This document shows, one piece after another, positions 16,088 to 25,148 of a stretch of 64,000 bases of DNA. The first letter of the stretch is position 1. Each line of letters begins with the position of its first letter. Source of the stretch: Gaetbulibacter_B jejuensis. Lineage in GTDB: Bacteria; Bacteroidota; Bacteroidia; Flavobacteriales; Flavobacteriaceae. The DNA lies in NCBI RefSeq assembly GCF_039524015.1, contig NZ_BAAAGF010000002.1:124001-188000 (forward strand), read 5' to 3'. The position numbers and the translations under genes are program-made. The notes below the pieces were generated by a model. The model ran no database searches, was not told the DNA's origin, and saw only the letters and a list, made by a program, of their open reading frames with translations.

Positions 16088-18094
16088 TCACTTTACTTTT
16101 AGTTTTTCTAACTTCTCTTGATAGACTTTAATTTCATCCCTTAATTGAGCAGCAGCAATAAAGTCCAACGCTTTGGCAGCTTGTTCCATTGATTTGCGTT
16201 TTTCGCGTATTTTCTTTTCTAATTCACCTTTTGTTAAATACTCACTTTCAGGTTCTGCAGCTTTTAAAGCTTCTAATTCATAGCTATAAGTACTCACTGA
16301 GTTTTTTGCTAAGGCATTATCCAAACTTTTGTTTAATGCTTTTGGTGTAATATTGTTAGCTGTGTTATAAGCAATTTGTTTTTCACGTCTGTAATTAGTT
16401 TCATCAATGGTTTTTTGCATGCTATTGGTAATTTTATCAGCATACATAATGGCTTTACCGTTAAGGTTACGCGCAGCTCTACCAACAGTTTGTGTTAATG
16501 AACGTGCTGAACGTAAAAATCCTTCTTTATCAGCATCTAAAATAGCAACTAAAGACACTTCGGGTAAATCTAACCCTTCACGAAGCAAGTTGACACCTAC
16601 AAGTACATCAAACAAGCCTTTTCTTAAATCTTGCATAATCTCCACACGCTCCAAAGTATCTACATCGCTATGAATGTAACGACAACGAATTTGTATGCGC
16701 TCCAGATATTTGGTAAGCTCTTCAGCCATACGTTTGGTAAGCGTAGTGACTAGTGTGCGCTCATCTTTTTCAACACGTTGCTGAATTTCTTCTATTAAAT
16801 CATCAATTTGATTTAAACTCGGTCTAACTTCAATTTCAGGGTCTAAAAGACCTGTAGGTCTAATCACTTGCTCTACATAAACACCATCGGTTTTTTGAAG
16901 TTCATAATCTGCAGGAGTTGCACTTACGTAAATTACCTGGTTTTGTAAAGCTTCAAACTCTTCAAACTTTAAAGGTCTATTATCCATAGCTGCAGGCAAC
17001 CTAAAACCGTATTCAACCAGATTTTCTTTTCGGCTTCTGTCGCCTCCATACATAGCATGCACTTGCGATATGGTTACATGACTTTCATCTACAACCATAA
17101 GAAAATCATCAGGGAAATAATCTAGCAAACAGAACGGTCGCGTTCCAGGAGCTCTACCATCTAGGTATCTCGAATAGTTTTCAATACCTGAGCAATACCC
17201 AAGTTCGCGAATCATTTCAAGGTCAAATTCGGTACGTTCTTTAAGACGTTTGGCTTCCAAATGTTTACCAATTTCTTTGAAATAATCATGTTGTTTTACT
17301 AAATCACCTTGAATGTCTTTTATTGCATTTTGTAAGACTTCAGGAGAGGTTACAAACATATTTGCAGGATAGATGTTGAGCTTTTCATAACGTTCAATAA
17401 TTTCATTACTCATTGGGTTGAACGCTTCAATCTCTTCAATTTCGTCTCCAAAAAAATGAATTCTGAATGCATTATCTGCATAACCAGGGAAAATATCTAC
17501 TGTATCACCTTTTATTCTGAAATTACCATGGTTAAAATCGGCTTCAGTACGCGAATACAAACTCTGCACAAGTTGATGGAGCAGTTTGGTTCGGGAAATA
17601 GTTTGGTCAACTTCAATAGAAATTACATTCTTTTGAAATTCAATTGGGTTTCCAATACCATACAAACAAGACACTGAAGCAACTACCAAAACATCTCTAC
17701 GACCTGACAGCAGAGAAGAGGTTGTGCTTAAACGCATCTTCTCAATTTCTTCGTTTATTGATAAGTCTTTTTCAATGTAAACACCAGATACTGGAATGTA
17801 AGCTTCTGGTTGGTAGTAGTCATAATAAGACACAAAATACTCTACAGCATTATCAGGAAAAAACTGCTTGAACTCACTGTATAATTGTGCTGCTAATGTT
17901 TTGTTATGTGCTAAAACCAAAGTTGGTCTTTGCACTTCTTGAACAACATTGGCAACAGTAAATGTCTTACCTGAACCTGTAACACCAAGAAGCGTTTGGT
18001 ATTTTTCATTACTCTCTATACCAGTAGCTAATTGTTTTATAGCTTTTGGCTGGTCTCCTGTAGGCTTAAATTCTGACTCTATCTTAAATCGCAT
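16088..18094 (-). CDS. uvrB: Excinuclease ABC subunit B
   Basis: This is the DNA-damage verification helicase of nucleotide excision repair, acting with UvrA and UvrC. The length of 668 residues is normal. It shows Walker A GVTGSGKT (37-44), the beta-hairpin region FVSYYDYYQPEAYIP, the DESH box, helicase motif VI QTVGRAARN, and a C-terminal UVR domain (KALDFIAAAQLRDEI) for UvrC contact. The ATG at 18094 is only 4 bp from an exact -7 box, implying an almost leaderless mRNA. uvrA and uvrC are not in this window. Confidence 0.98.
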   Translation of the reverse strand: MRFKIESEFKPTGDQPKAIKQLATGIESNEKYQTLLGVTGSGKTFTVANVVQEVQRPTLVLAHNKTLAAQLYSEFKQFFPDNAVEYFVSYYDYYQPEAYIPVSGVYIEKDLSINEEIEKMRLSTTSSLLSGRRDVLVVASVSCLYGIGNPIEFQKNVISIEVDQTISRTKLLHQLVQSLYSRTEADFNHGNFRIKGDTVDIFPGYADNAFRIHFFGDEIEEIEAFNPMSNEIIERYEKLNIYPANMFVTSPEVLQNAIKDIQGDLVKQHDYFKEIGKHLEAKRLKERTEFDLEMIRELGYCSGIENYSRYLDGRAPGTRPFCLLDYFPDDFLMVVDESHVTISQVHAMYGGDRSRKENLVEYGFRLPAAMDNRPLKFEEFEALQNQVIYVSATPADYELQKTDGVYVEQVIRPTGLLDPEIEVRPSLNQIDDLIEEIQQRVEKDERTLVTTLTKRMAEELTKYLERIQIRCRYIHSDVDTLERVEIMQDLRKGLFDVLVGVNLLREGLDLPEVSLVAILDADKEGFLRSARSLTQTVGRAARNLNGKAIMYADKITNSMQKTIDETNYRREKQIAYNTANNITPKALNKSLDNALAKNSVSTYSYELEALKAAEPESEYLTKGELEKKIREKRKSMEQAAKALDFIAAAQLRDEIKVYQEKLEKLKVK

Positions 18095-18098
18095 AACA

Positions 18099-18106
18099 CA
18101 AATTTA
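18099..18106 (-). promoter_or_regulatory. -7 promoter element (TAAATTTG) directly before uvrB
   Basis: This exact TAnnTTTG match on the minus strand ends 4 bp before the uvrB ATG. With the usual start 5-7 bp after the box, transcription would begin at or next to the first codon. Confidence 0.6.
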
Positions 18107-18129
18107 CGATAAAGATTGCGAGTATTCAA

Positions 18130-21042
18130 CTACCGTTTTAATGTAAAATGACCTCTAAGTTCTTGGTTGTTATGTAAAGTAATAAGGTACCAATAATCAT
18201 TAGACTCTAGATTCTTGCCATTGTATGTTCCATCCCAACCATAAGAGTTTGGAGAAAGCTGTTTAAGTAGTTTTCCGTATCTATTGAATATAAAAATTTC
18301 TTTGACACTATTGTTTGGGTCATATACCATCCAAGTGTCATTGAAACCATCACTATTTGGAGTGAAAAATTTAGGGATATGTAAACTCGCTTGAATTAAG
18401 AATTGTAAAGATTTTATAACGCATCCATTTGTATCTTGAACAAAAAGAGTATGGAAACCTTCGCTTAGATTATTAAATATAGTACTCGTTTGGAAATTGG
18501 AATTATCAATAGCAAACTCATAATTAATACTAGAGTCGTCCATAACAACAGTAATGTCATTAGCGTCAATGATAATATTTGTGGAGTCTAAACTAAAATC
18601 GGTTGCTGGGTATATGGTTACTTCAAAACTACTTTCATTAGAGCAGGTGTTTGGAGCAGTACCAACTTCATTGTAAATATAAATAGTTTGGTTAGTGGTT
18701 ATGTTGTCACCAGCATTAAGCTGTGTTCCTGTTCCGTTAGTTGCTGTGTAATAGTTTCCGTTGGTAAGAGTTGGTAATGTGTATTCGGTACAAACGTCAA
18801 CATCAGGAAGCGAGTCAACGCTAGGTGTTCCTGTAATGGTTATTTCAAAACTACTTTCGTTAGAGCAGTTGTTTGGAGCAGTGCCAACTTCATTGTAAAT
18901 ATAGATAGTTTGGTTAGTGGTTATGTTGTCACCAGCATTAAGCATTGTTCCTGTTCCATTAGTTGCTGTGTAATAGTTTCCGTTAGTAAGTGTTGGTAAT
19001 GTATATTCGGTACAAACTTCAACATCAGGAAGCGAGTCAACGCTAGGAGTTCCTGTAATGGTTACTTCAAAACTACTTTCGTTAGAGCAGGTGTTTGGAG
19101 CAGTGCCAACTTCATTGTAAATATAAATAGTTTGGTTAGTGGTTATGTTGTCACCAGCATTAAGCTGTGTTCCTGTTCCATTAGTTGCTGTGTAATAGTT
19201 TCCGTTGGTAAGTGTTGGCAACGTGTATTCGGAGCAAACGTCAACATCAGGAAGCGAGTCAACGCTAGGTGTTCCAGTAATGGTTACCTCAAAACTACTT
19301 TCATTAGAGCAGGTGTTTGGAGCAATACCAACTTCATTGTAAATATAAATAGTTTGGTTAGTGGTTATGTTGTCACCAGCATTAAGCTGTGTTCCTGTTC
19401 CGTTAGTTCCAGTAAAGTAGTTTCCGTTTGTAAGTGTTGGTAATGTGTATTCGGTACAAACTTCAAGATCAGGAAGCGAGTCAACGCTAGGTGTTCCTGT
19501 AATGGTTATTTCAAAACTACTTTCGTTAGAGCAGTTGTTTGGAGCAGTGCCAACTTCATTGTAAATATAAATAGTTTGGTTAGTGGTTATGTTGTCACCA
19601 GCATTAAGCTGTGTTCCTGTTCCATTAGTTGCTGTGTAATAGTTTCCGTTTGTAAGTGTTGGCAATGTGTATTCGGTACAAACTTCAACATCAGGAAGCG
19701 AGTCAACGTTAGGTGTTCCTGTAATGGTTACTTCAAAACTACTTTCGTTAGAGCAGGTGTTTGGAGCAGTGCCAACTTCATTGTAAATATAAATAGTTTG
19801 GTTAGTGGTTATGTTGTCACCAGCATTAAGCATTGTTCCTGTTCCATTAGTTCCAGTAAAGTAGTTTCCGTTGGTAAGTGTTGGTAATGTATATTCGGTA
19901 CAAACTTCAACATCAGGAAGTGTGTCGACTTCTGGTGTATCTATAGTAATTTGAGCAGCATTGGTAATTAATGTACATGAGTTGTAAGTGACTTCACAAT
20001 AGTACTGATTACCATTAAAACTTAGAGGGACATTTGTAATATCTAGCCAACTATTTTGTGGGTTAGAATAAGGGCTGCTATTAGGAACATCTACCCAGTT
20101 TCCTGACGTATCTAGGACTTTCCATTGGTACTGAAAAATACTGTTGTTTAAAGATGTGGAAAAAGTTATCATTCCATTTTCACAAACTGTTTGTGAGATA
20201 GGATCGGTAATTTCAGGAATAGTATTGTTAGCAGTATCAGTGTGGGTATTTAAATTACTACAGTCTTCAAAAGTACTAATGCTCCAATCACTAACATTAT
20301 AAGTATCCAAAGGAGCAGTAGCGTTTGCATTTCTAATTATAGTGTAACCTCTTTCATCAATAGCTTCAACGACATCAATTACAGTACTGTTTTTTACGAG
20401 TTTAATTTCATCATTATCATTAATACCAGCAGCAACAGCATCTCCAATAGGAAATCCACTACATGTATTACCTGTGCTTCCCATTACAATCATGTATGTG
20501 CTTTGTGGAGCAATAGTTCCTGTTAGTGGAATAATTGCGCTTGGAGTAGCATCACCAATATCGCCAAAACGTTGTAATTCGTATACACCATTTAAGTTAA
20601 TTACAGTGTTGGTAGGGTTATAAAGTTCTACAGCACCATAGCTTCCTGTTTCGGAGTCATAAACCTCAGAAATGTAAACTTCTCCAATACTACAAGAATC
20701 TTCTAAAACAGTAAAACTGTTTGCGGAAGTACCAGAACAAGCTCCAGTTGTTAAAACAGTAATAGCTGAACTTTCAGCTCCTTCAGGAATAGTGACTAAC
20801 AATTCATTATTACTAACAATTGTAAAACTAGTACTGACGCCATCTATATTAACTGATGCGGTGTTTTCAAAATTACTTCCTACTAATGTAATTTGAGTAT
20901 TAACTGGACCTTGAGAAGGGCTAAAAGAATTAATAACAGGACTTGGACAGTAAAAAGTAGAATTAGAATTGCTTTTTGGTGAAGCATTTACTGCAAATGA
21001 ATAAACCATTACAGCAAAACAAATAAATAGGAGCTTTTTCAT
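18130..21042 (-). CDS. T9SS type B surface protein with IPT, lamin-tail and six tandem repeats
   Basis: This is a 970-residue protein destined for the cell surface. Its domains in order are: signal peptide (1-20); IPT/TIG domain (about 36-115, INSFSPSQGP); lamin-tail domain (about 120-265, ISEVYDSETGSYGAVELYNP); an Ig-like segment to about 365; six near-identical 74-residue repeats (369-810, each with DSLPDVEVC and NGTGT); a short Ig-like segment; and a type B C-terminal sorting domain (FFTPNSDGFNDTW to GHFTLKR). T9SS exports such proteins and removes or anchors the sorting domain. Adhesion is the usual role but is inferred. It follows the 781-aa gene by 68 bp and has its own -7 box. Confidence 0.92.
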   Translation of the reverse strand: MKKLLFICFAVMVYSFAVNASPKSNSNSTFYCPSPVINSFSPSQGPVNTQITLVGSNFENTASVNIDGVSTSFTIVSNNELLVTIPEGAESSAITVLTTGACSGTSANSFTVLEDSCSIGEVYISEVYDSETGSYGAVELYNPTNTVINLNGVYELQRFGDIGDATPSAIIPLTGTIAPQSTYMIVMGSTGNTCSGFPIGDAVAAGINDNDEIKLVKNSTVIDVVEAIDERGYTIIRNANATAPLDTYNVSDWSISTFEDCSNLNTHTDTANNTIPEITDPISQTVCENGMITFSTSLNNSIFQYQWKVLDTSGNWVDVPNSSPYSNPQNSWLDITNVPLSFNGNQYYCEVTYNSCTLITNAAQITIDTPEVDTLPDVEVCTEYTLPTLTNGNYFTGTNGTGTMLNAGDNITTNQTIYIYNEVGTAPNTCSNESSFEVTITGTPNVDSLPDVEVCTEYTLPTLTNGNYYTATNGTGTQLNAGDNITTNQTIYIYNEVGTAPNNCSNESSFEITITGTPSVDSLPDLEVCTEYTLPTLTNGNYFTGTNGTGTQLNAGDNITTNQTIYIYNEVGIAPNTCSNESSFEVTITGTPSVDSLPDVDVCSEYTLPTLTNGNYYTATNGTGTQLNAGDNITTNQTIYIYNEVGTAPNTCSNESSFEVTITGTPSVDSLPDVEVCTEYTLPTLTNGNYYTATNGTGTMLNAGDNITTNQTIYIYNEVGTAPNNCSNESSFEITITGTPSVDSLPDVDVCTEYTLPTLTNGNYYTATNGTGTQLNAGDNITTNQTIYIYNEVGTAPNTCSNESSFEVTIYPATDFSLDSTNIIIDANDITVVMDDSSINYEFAIDNSNFQTSTIFNNLSEGFHTLFVQDTNGCVIKSLQFLIQASLHIPKFFTPNSDGFNDTWMVYDPNNSVKEIFIFNRYGKLLKQLSPNSYGWDGTYNGKNLESNDYWYLITLHNNQELRGHFTLKR
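18613..19938 (-). repeat. Six tandem copies of a 222-bp coding repeat
   Basis: The stretch encodes six consecutive units of 74 residues (the last one slightly shorter). Units differ at only a few positions, for example NYFTGT versus NYYTAT, GTMLN versus GTQLN, and PNTCS versus PNNCS, and the DNA is nearly identical between units. Variants occur in shuffled combinations, which suggests exchange between copies. The length is an exact multiple of three, so gain or loss of units keeps the frame. Confidence 0.95.
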
Positions 21043-21060
21043 TTATTATTTTTGAACGAG

Positions 21061-21068
21061 CAAAAGTA
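21061..21068 (-). promoter_or_regulatory. -7 promoter element (TACTTTTG) of the repeat-rich surface gene
   Basis: This exact TAnnTTTG match on the minus strand lies 18 bp before the ATG at 21042, in the 68-bp gap between two T9SS substrate genes. It allows the downstream gene to be expressed separately. Confidence 0.55.
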
Positions 21069-21110
21069 ATAAATGTAAGTTGATTCTTTTGTTAAGTTAG
21101 GGTTATCTAA

Positions 21111-23453
21111 TTACCTAAGCAATGCAAAATGTCCTCGGTAAGTTCTTCCGTCTGGTAAAGTCACAAGATACCAATAGTCGTCACTTGGTAAAGCCTTACC
21201 TTTAAAAGTACCATCCCAACCATTAGTAAGGTGATTTCTTGAAGCTAATAACTTACCATAGCGATTAAATATTTTTATATCAATACCTCGGTTAAATTGC
21301 TCATTGGTTCCATATACTTTCCATGTGTCTTTAATTGTGTCGCCATTTGGTGAGAAAAATTTAGGAAAACCAAGTACTGAAATAAGTTGTTCAGCAACTC
21401 CACAATCATTTTTGTCTTTAACATAAACAGTGTGAAATCCTGGAAGAACATCATAAAATACAGATTCGTCTTGATAAGCACCATTATCTAAAGCATATTC
21501 ATACATGCCTTCACCACTAACGGTTACAGATATTGTATTGTTAAATGTGCCTTCTTCAATAGTAATATTTTCTATGGTAGCTATGTTTGAAGCTTCAACC
21601 GTAATGGTTCTTGAAGCAGAGCATCCATTAGGGTCAGTTACAATAACAGTGTACGTGCCAACTTCGTTGATGTTATTAAAAGAGGTGTTTACTGTTGTTG
21701 AATTTCCATTAAATAACCATTCGTAATAGTAATTACTTGGAGAATCGTTAAGAACACCTCCATATAATGTTATGGTTTCAGGATAGGTGTTGAGGCAGTA
21801 GATAAACGTTTCGTCTTCTAAAAGGGTAGGTGTATAAAGTACTTCTAAAGCTACAGTGCCAATGCTATAACATTGGTTATTGGCTGTTGTTACTTTAACA
21901 AAAAGCGTTTGATTGTATGCTGTACTATTTTGATAAGGAGAGCTCAACGCATTGGTTTCACTAAAGGCATCAGCTTCAGTTTCGTAGTATTGAACTGTTG
22001 CTCCAGTTGGAATTTGATCTTCAAAGGAGGTTGAAATTTCGGTTAAATCAAATTCTCCAAAGCCATCAATAATTTCGCCATCACAAGCTTCGGCATTAGG
22101 TATAGATAAGGTGTTATTGGATATTTGTAATTCTACAGCAGCAATGTTAGAGCATCTGTTTTCATTTTCTACACGAGCATAAACTGTTTGAAAAGGATTA
22201 CTATTTTGAAAATTGCTAGCATTTGGTATTTCGTTGACCTCATTGAGCGCATCATTTTCCGAAAGGTAAAAATTAGTAACAAGAAGTGAAGCGTCATTAT
22301 TAGTAACATCTTGTGAGGCATCAAACAAGTTGTAATAAGTAATACCATCTTGATTTTGGTCACATTCAATTAATACCGAATCAAAAACTATTGGGTTGGG
22401 TGAGTATTCAACAACCACTTCACCATAAGAAATACAACTATTAGCCAATCCTACTTCTACAGTGTATGTACCTGGTTGAGAAACAGTATATGTTCCACAG
22501 GTTCCACAACCTGTTTGAGCACCTTGAACTAATACACCATCTCTATACCACTCGTAGGTGTTTTGTCCATTTTGGTAAGCATTTAATTCTAAGGTTTCTC
22601 CTTCACAAACAGCATTGTTGTTGGCTAATAATCTGTCAGGACCTAAGTTTGTTGAAAGCTCAAAACTTCCAGCTTCTAAAAATACAGCAGAGTCGTACCT
22701 ATAGTTTTGCTCGTCGGCAATGACAAGTTTTACATGATACGTTTCATTAGGAACTATGTCAGCAGTTGCAGTTAAAACAGTAGTTTGACCATTAAAATTG
22801 ATAGGAGTGTTAGCACCATTCCAACTTCCAAAATACGCTTCGTTAATAGGAGCGCAACTTCCAGGAATTCCTGAATGTACTGTAGTTACTTTTACAGGCG
22901 TTTGCGTGTTAGGTATCAGAGCAATGTTAGTATATTGTTGTTGGTTTGCAGGTTTGATTAAAAACCCAAACAAATCAGAATACTGACAGGTATTAGAGTT
23001 GCCTTCTTGGTATTCTTCTGAAGCAAATAAGTATCTAAAACTTACTTGTGAAGCTACTGAAGAAAATTCAAATTCAATAATAGTAGCATTAGTAGTGTTA
23101 GACTCGTTTAATGCATTTTCAAGGTCAGAATCTCCAAGCCAGTTTGGAGCATCATCATCACTTAATGAAGTGTTAGGTCCAGGTACATTTGATAAACGTC
23201 CTGTACTAAGGACAATACCACTTTGTAAGGGAAAAGTTGTTCCAGCAGCATCGAAATAGCCGTAACTTTGGTCGGTGTTTCCAAAATCGCCACCAGAAAC
23301 ATTGGTCACCACAACGTTATCAATACAGTTGCTGTCAATTAGAATGTCTTCAATGAGTTGTTGAGGTGTATAGGTTTGACTTTCTACCTGAATGTTTTGG
23401 CCATAGGTAAACGTACACATACACAACAATACTATAATAACTACTTTGTTCAT
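21111..23453 (-). CDS. T9SS type B surface protein with choice-of-anchor L domain
   Basis: This is a 781-residue exported protein. After the signal peptide (KVVIIVLLCMCTFTYGQ) comes a choice-of-anchor L domain (about 30-265; SGIVLSTG, YLFASEEYQE, DSAVFLEAGSF). Then follow an Ig-like segment, two CDxDxDG-type modules (about 350-530; IECDQNQDGITYYNL is the first), another Ig-like segment, and a type B sorting domain (GFPKFFSPNGDTIKDTW to GHFALLR). I chose the ATG at 23453 because the TTG that would extend the frame by seven codons lies inside the -7 promoter box. The gene is divergent from the TlpA-like gene. The role is presumably surface adhesion or matrix building. Confidence 0.9.
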   Translation of the reverse strand: MNKVVIIVLLCMCTFTYGQNIQVESQTYTPQQLIEDILIDSNCIDNVVVTNVSGGDFGNTDQSYGYFDAAGTTFPLQSGIVLSTGRLSNVPGPNTSLSDDDAPNWLGDSDLENALNESNTTNATIIEFEFSSVASQVSFRYLFASEEYQEGNSNTCQYSDLFGFLIKPANQQQYTNIALIPNTQTPVKVTTVHSGIPGSCAPINEAYFGSWNGANTPINFNGQTTVLTATADIVPNETYHVKLVIADEQNYRYDSAVFLEAGSFELSTNLGPDRLLANNNAVCEGETLELNAYQNGQNTYEWYRDGVLVQGAQTGCGTCGTYTVSQPGTYTVEVGLANSCISYGEVVVEYSPNPIVFDSVLIECDQNQDGITYYNLFDASQDVTNNDASLLVTNFYLSENDALNEVNEIPNASNFQNSNPFQTVYARVENENRCSNIAAVELQISNNTLSIPNAEACDGEIIDGFGEFDLTEISTSFEDQIPTGATVQYYETEADAFSETNALSSPYQNSTAYNQTLFVKVTTANNQCYSIGTVALEVLYTPTLLEDETFIYCLNTYPETITLYGGVLNDSPSNYYYEWLFNGNSTTVNTSFNNINEVGTYTVIVTDPNGCSASRTITVEASNIATIENITIEEGTFNNTISVTVSGEGMYEYALDNGAYQDESVFYDVLPGFHTVYVKDKNDCGVAEQLISVLGFPKFFSPNGDTIKDTWKVYGTNEQFNRGIDIKIFNRYGKLLASRNHLTNGWDGTFKGKALPSDDYWYLVTLPDGRTYRGHFALLR

Positions 23454-23471
23454 TTGCAATTTTTCCGATTG

Positions 23472-23479
23472 CAAAGATA
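23472..23479 (-). promoter_or_regulatory. -7 promoter element (TATCTTTG)
   Basis: This exact TAnnTTTG match on the minus strand lies 18 bp upstream of the ATG at 23453. It argues against the TTG at 23474 being the start codon, because transcription would begin after it. Confidence 0.65.
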
Positions 23480-23567
23480 CATAATGCTTTAATGTATTTC
23501 GTTGAAGAAATGTTAAAGAAAGAAATGTGATATAGAGAACTGAAATTCTTATATTTAGAAGGATTTA

Positions 23568-25145
23568 ATGATAAATATGAGAATTCAACAATCGAGGTAT
23601 AGAATTATATGTGTTTTAATTCTACTTTTTACTAGTTGTCTTAAAGAAAAAAAGACTACTAAAGTAAATAATGATGCTATAGAAAAAGTAGAGTATAACT
23701 CAGAAAAAGTAGTTGTTAAGTGCGTGTCTGATGATGAGAATGTTTTCAATTTTTTAGTGCCTTTAAATCCCACTTATTCATTTGGAAAAAATCATAAAGA
23801 CACAAAAAAAGAAGTAAACCAAGACACAATGATTATGGTATTAGACTCAATAAGTCAACCATTGATAATGGAAACAATGTCTTGGGGAAATGATGAACAC
23901 TTTTATTACACAGATATTTTATATGTACCAGGAGACACGGTTTTTTATGAAATAAAAGACCATAAAATTGTGTTTAAAGGAAAAAATGCAGCTATTAATA
24001 ATTTTTTGTATGAAATAAATAGCTACTCTAATTTAGAGTATGGCAGAAACCCTTATAAAGGGAGTATAGAAGATTATAAAAATAGAGTTGATTCTATTAA
24101 TAATGAAAGAAATAAATTATTTGAAAGCTATATTGATGATTATAATGTAACATCAAATAGTGAAATAAAAATCGTAAAAGATTATTTAAAATATACTTAT
24201 TTGTATAATCTTATCTGTCCACGATATGAAAAAGTAGGAGGTTGGGAAGGAGCTTATTATAATTCTTTAGATGGGTTAAACACTTTTATAGAACAAGAAT
24301 ATGTAAACAAAGAGACTGTTTTTAATAGTAATAAATATTTAAACAATACTACAATTGAAGATTTTAAGGAACCAAATTCTTTATACATTCCTCGTTATAA
24401 GAATACTTTAAACGCTTTTATTAGTCATTATTTTGAAACTTCAAATCATCCAGACTATTCTAGAGAGAAACTTTTAGCTGAAAAAGAATATATAGAGACT
24501 AATCTTGAAGGGGAAATACGAGATTATGCGATAATTCGAATGCTATATGATTATAATTTACATGGATTTGGGCACAGCATTCAAAATGTAGATTTTATGA
24601 AAAATATACTTGATGAATACGAAGTAAAAGTTTCAAAGAAGGACTACAGAGAAAAAATTCAGGAAATGAAAGAAGATTTAAGCTCTTTCGATTATAAATT
24701 GTCTGATAGAGCTTTAGATTCCAAGTTGATTAATAAATTTGGAGATACATTAACGTTAAGGGAAATTTTTGGACGATCAGATAAGCGAACAAGAGTCTTA
24801 AATTTTTGGGCGAGTTGGTGTGGACCTTGTATTTCAGAAATTCAAACAACAAAATCATTCAAAGATAAGCTTATTGTTGAAGATAATGTTGAGTGGATTT
24901 ATTTATCTATAGATGAGAATAAAAGTAAATGGTTGGATATGTCTAAAGAATTAAGTGAATACCTAACAGTTAGAAATCAGTATTTCTTATTAAATGGTAC
25001 TAATTCTTCATTAGCAAAATTTTTAAAGATTACTGCTATTCCTAGATATGTGATTTTAAATAAGAACAACCAAATAGTTTTAAGAAGTGCTCCACATCCT
25101 TCTGATAGTTTAAATTTCAGAAGAATAATAAATAAAGTGAAGTGA
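23568..25145 (+). CDS. TlpA-like thioredoxin-fold lipoprotein
   Basis: This is a 525-residue protein with a lipoprotein signal (CVLILLFTSC, lipobox Cys near residue 24). The N-terminal and middle parts (about 40-390) match the long linker seen in Bacteroidota TlpA-like proteins and are rich in charged helices. The C-terminal thioredoxin domain has the redox motif FWASWCGPC (Cys418, Cys421) and the cis-Pro loop TAIPRYVI. It is likely a periplasm-facing thiol-disulfide reductase. It is the only plus-strand gene in a 17-kb minus-strand cluster of Cys-containing surface proteins, so a link to their disulfides is possible but unproven. A near-consensus TATATTTA lies upstream. Confidence 0.88.
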   Translation: MINMRIQQSRYRIICVLILLFTSCLKEKKTTKVNNDAIEKVEYNSEKVVVKCVSDDENVFNFLVPLNPTYSFGKNHKDTKKEVNQDTMIMVLDSISQPLIMETMSWGNDEHFYYTDILYVPGDTVFYEIKDHKIVFKGKNAAINNFLYEINSYSNLEYGRNPYKGSIEDYKNRVDSINNERNKLFESYIDDYNVTSNSEIKIVKDYLKYTYLYNLICPRYEKVGGWEGAYYNSLDGLNTFIEQEYVNKETVFNSNKYLNNTTIEDFKEPNSLYIPRYKNTLNAFISHYFETSNHPDYSREKLLAEKEYIETNLEGEIRDYAIIRMLYDYNLHGFGHSIQNVDFMKNILDEYEVKVSKKDYREKIQEMKEDLSSFDYKLSDRALDSKLINKFGDTLTLREIFGRSDKRTRVLNFWASWCGPCISEIQTTKSFKDKLIVEDNVEWIYLSIDENKSKWLDMSKELSEYLTVRNQYFLLNGTNSSLAKFLKITAIPRYVILNKNNQIVLRSAPHPSDSLNFRRIINKVK

Positions 25146-25148
25146 TTT

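Noticed and set aside
19132..19887. Two nearly identical 103-codon plus-strand ORFs opposite the repeat-rich surface gene
   Set aside because: They are the antisense of the 222-bp coding repeats, so their similarity is inherited from the repeat. The sense strand has a complete domain architecture.
18613..19938. Regular repeat array as a possible CRISPR locus
   Set aside because: Units are 222 bp, contiguous, without spacers, and encode an in-frame protein repeat.
23454..23474. TTG start extending the 781-aa surface protein by seven codons
   Set aside because: The TTG is part of an exact -7 promoter box, so it should lie upstream of the transcript.
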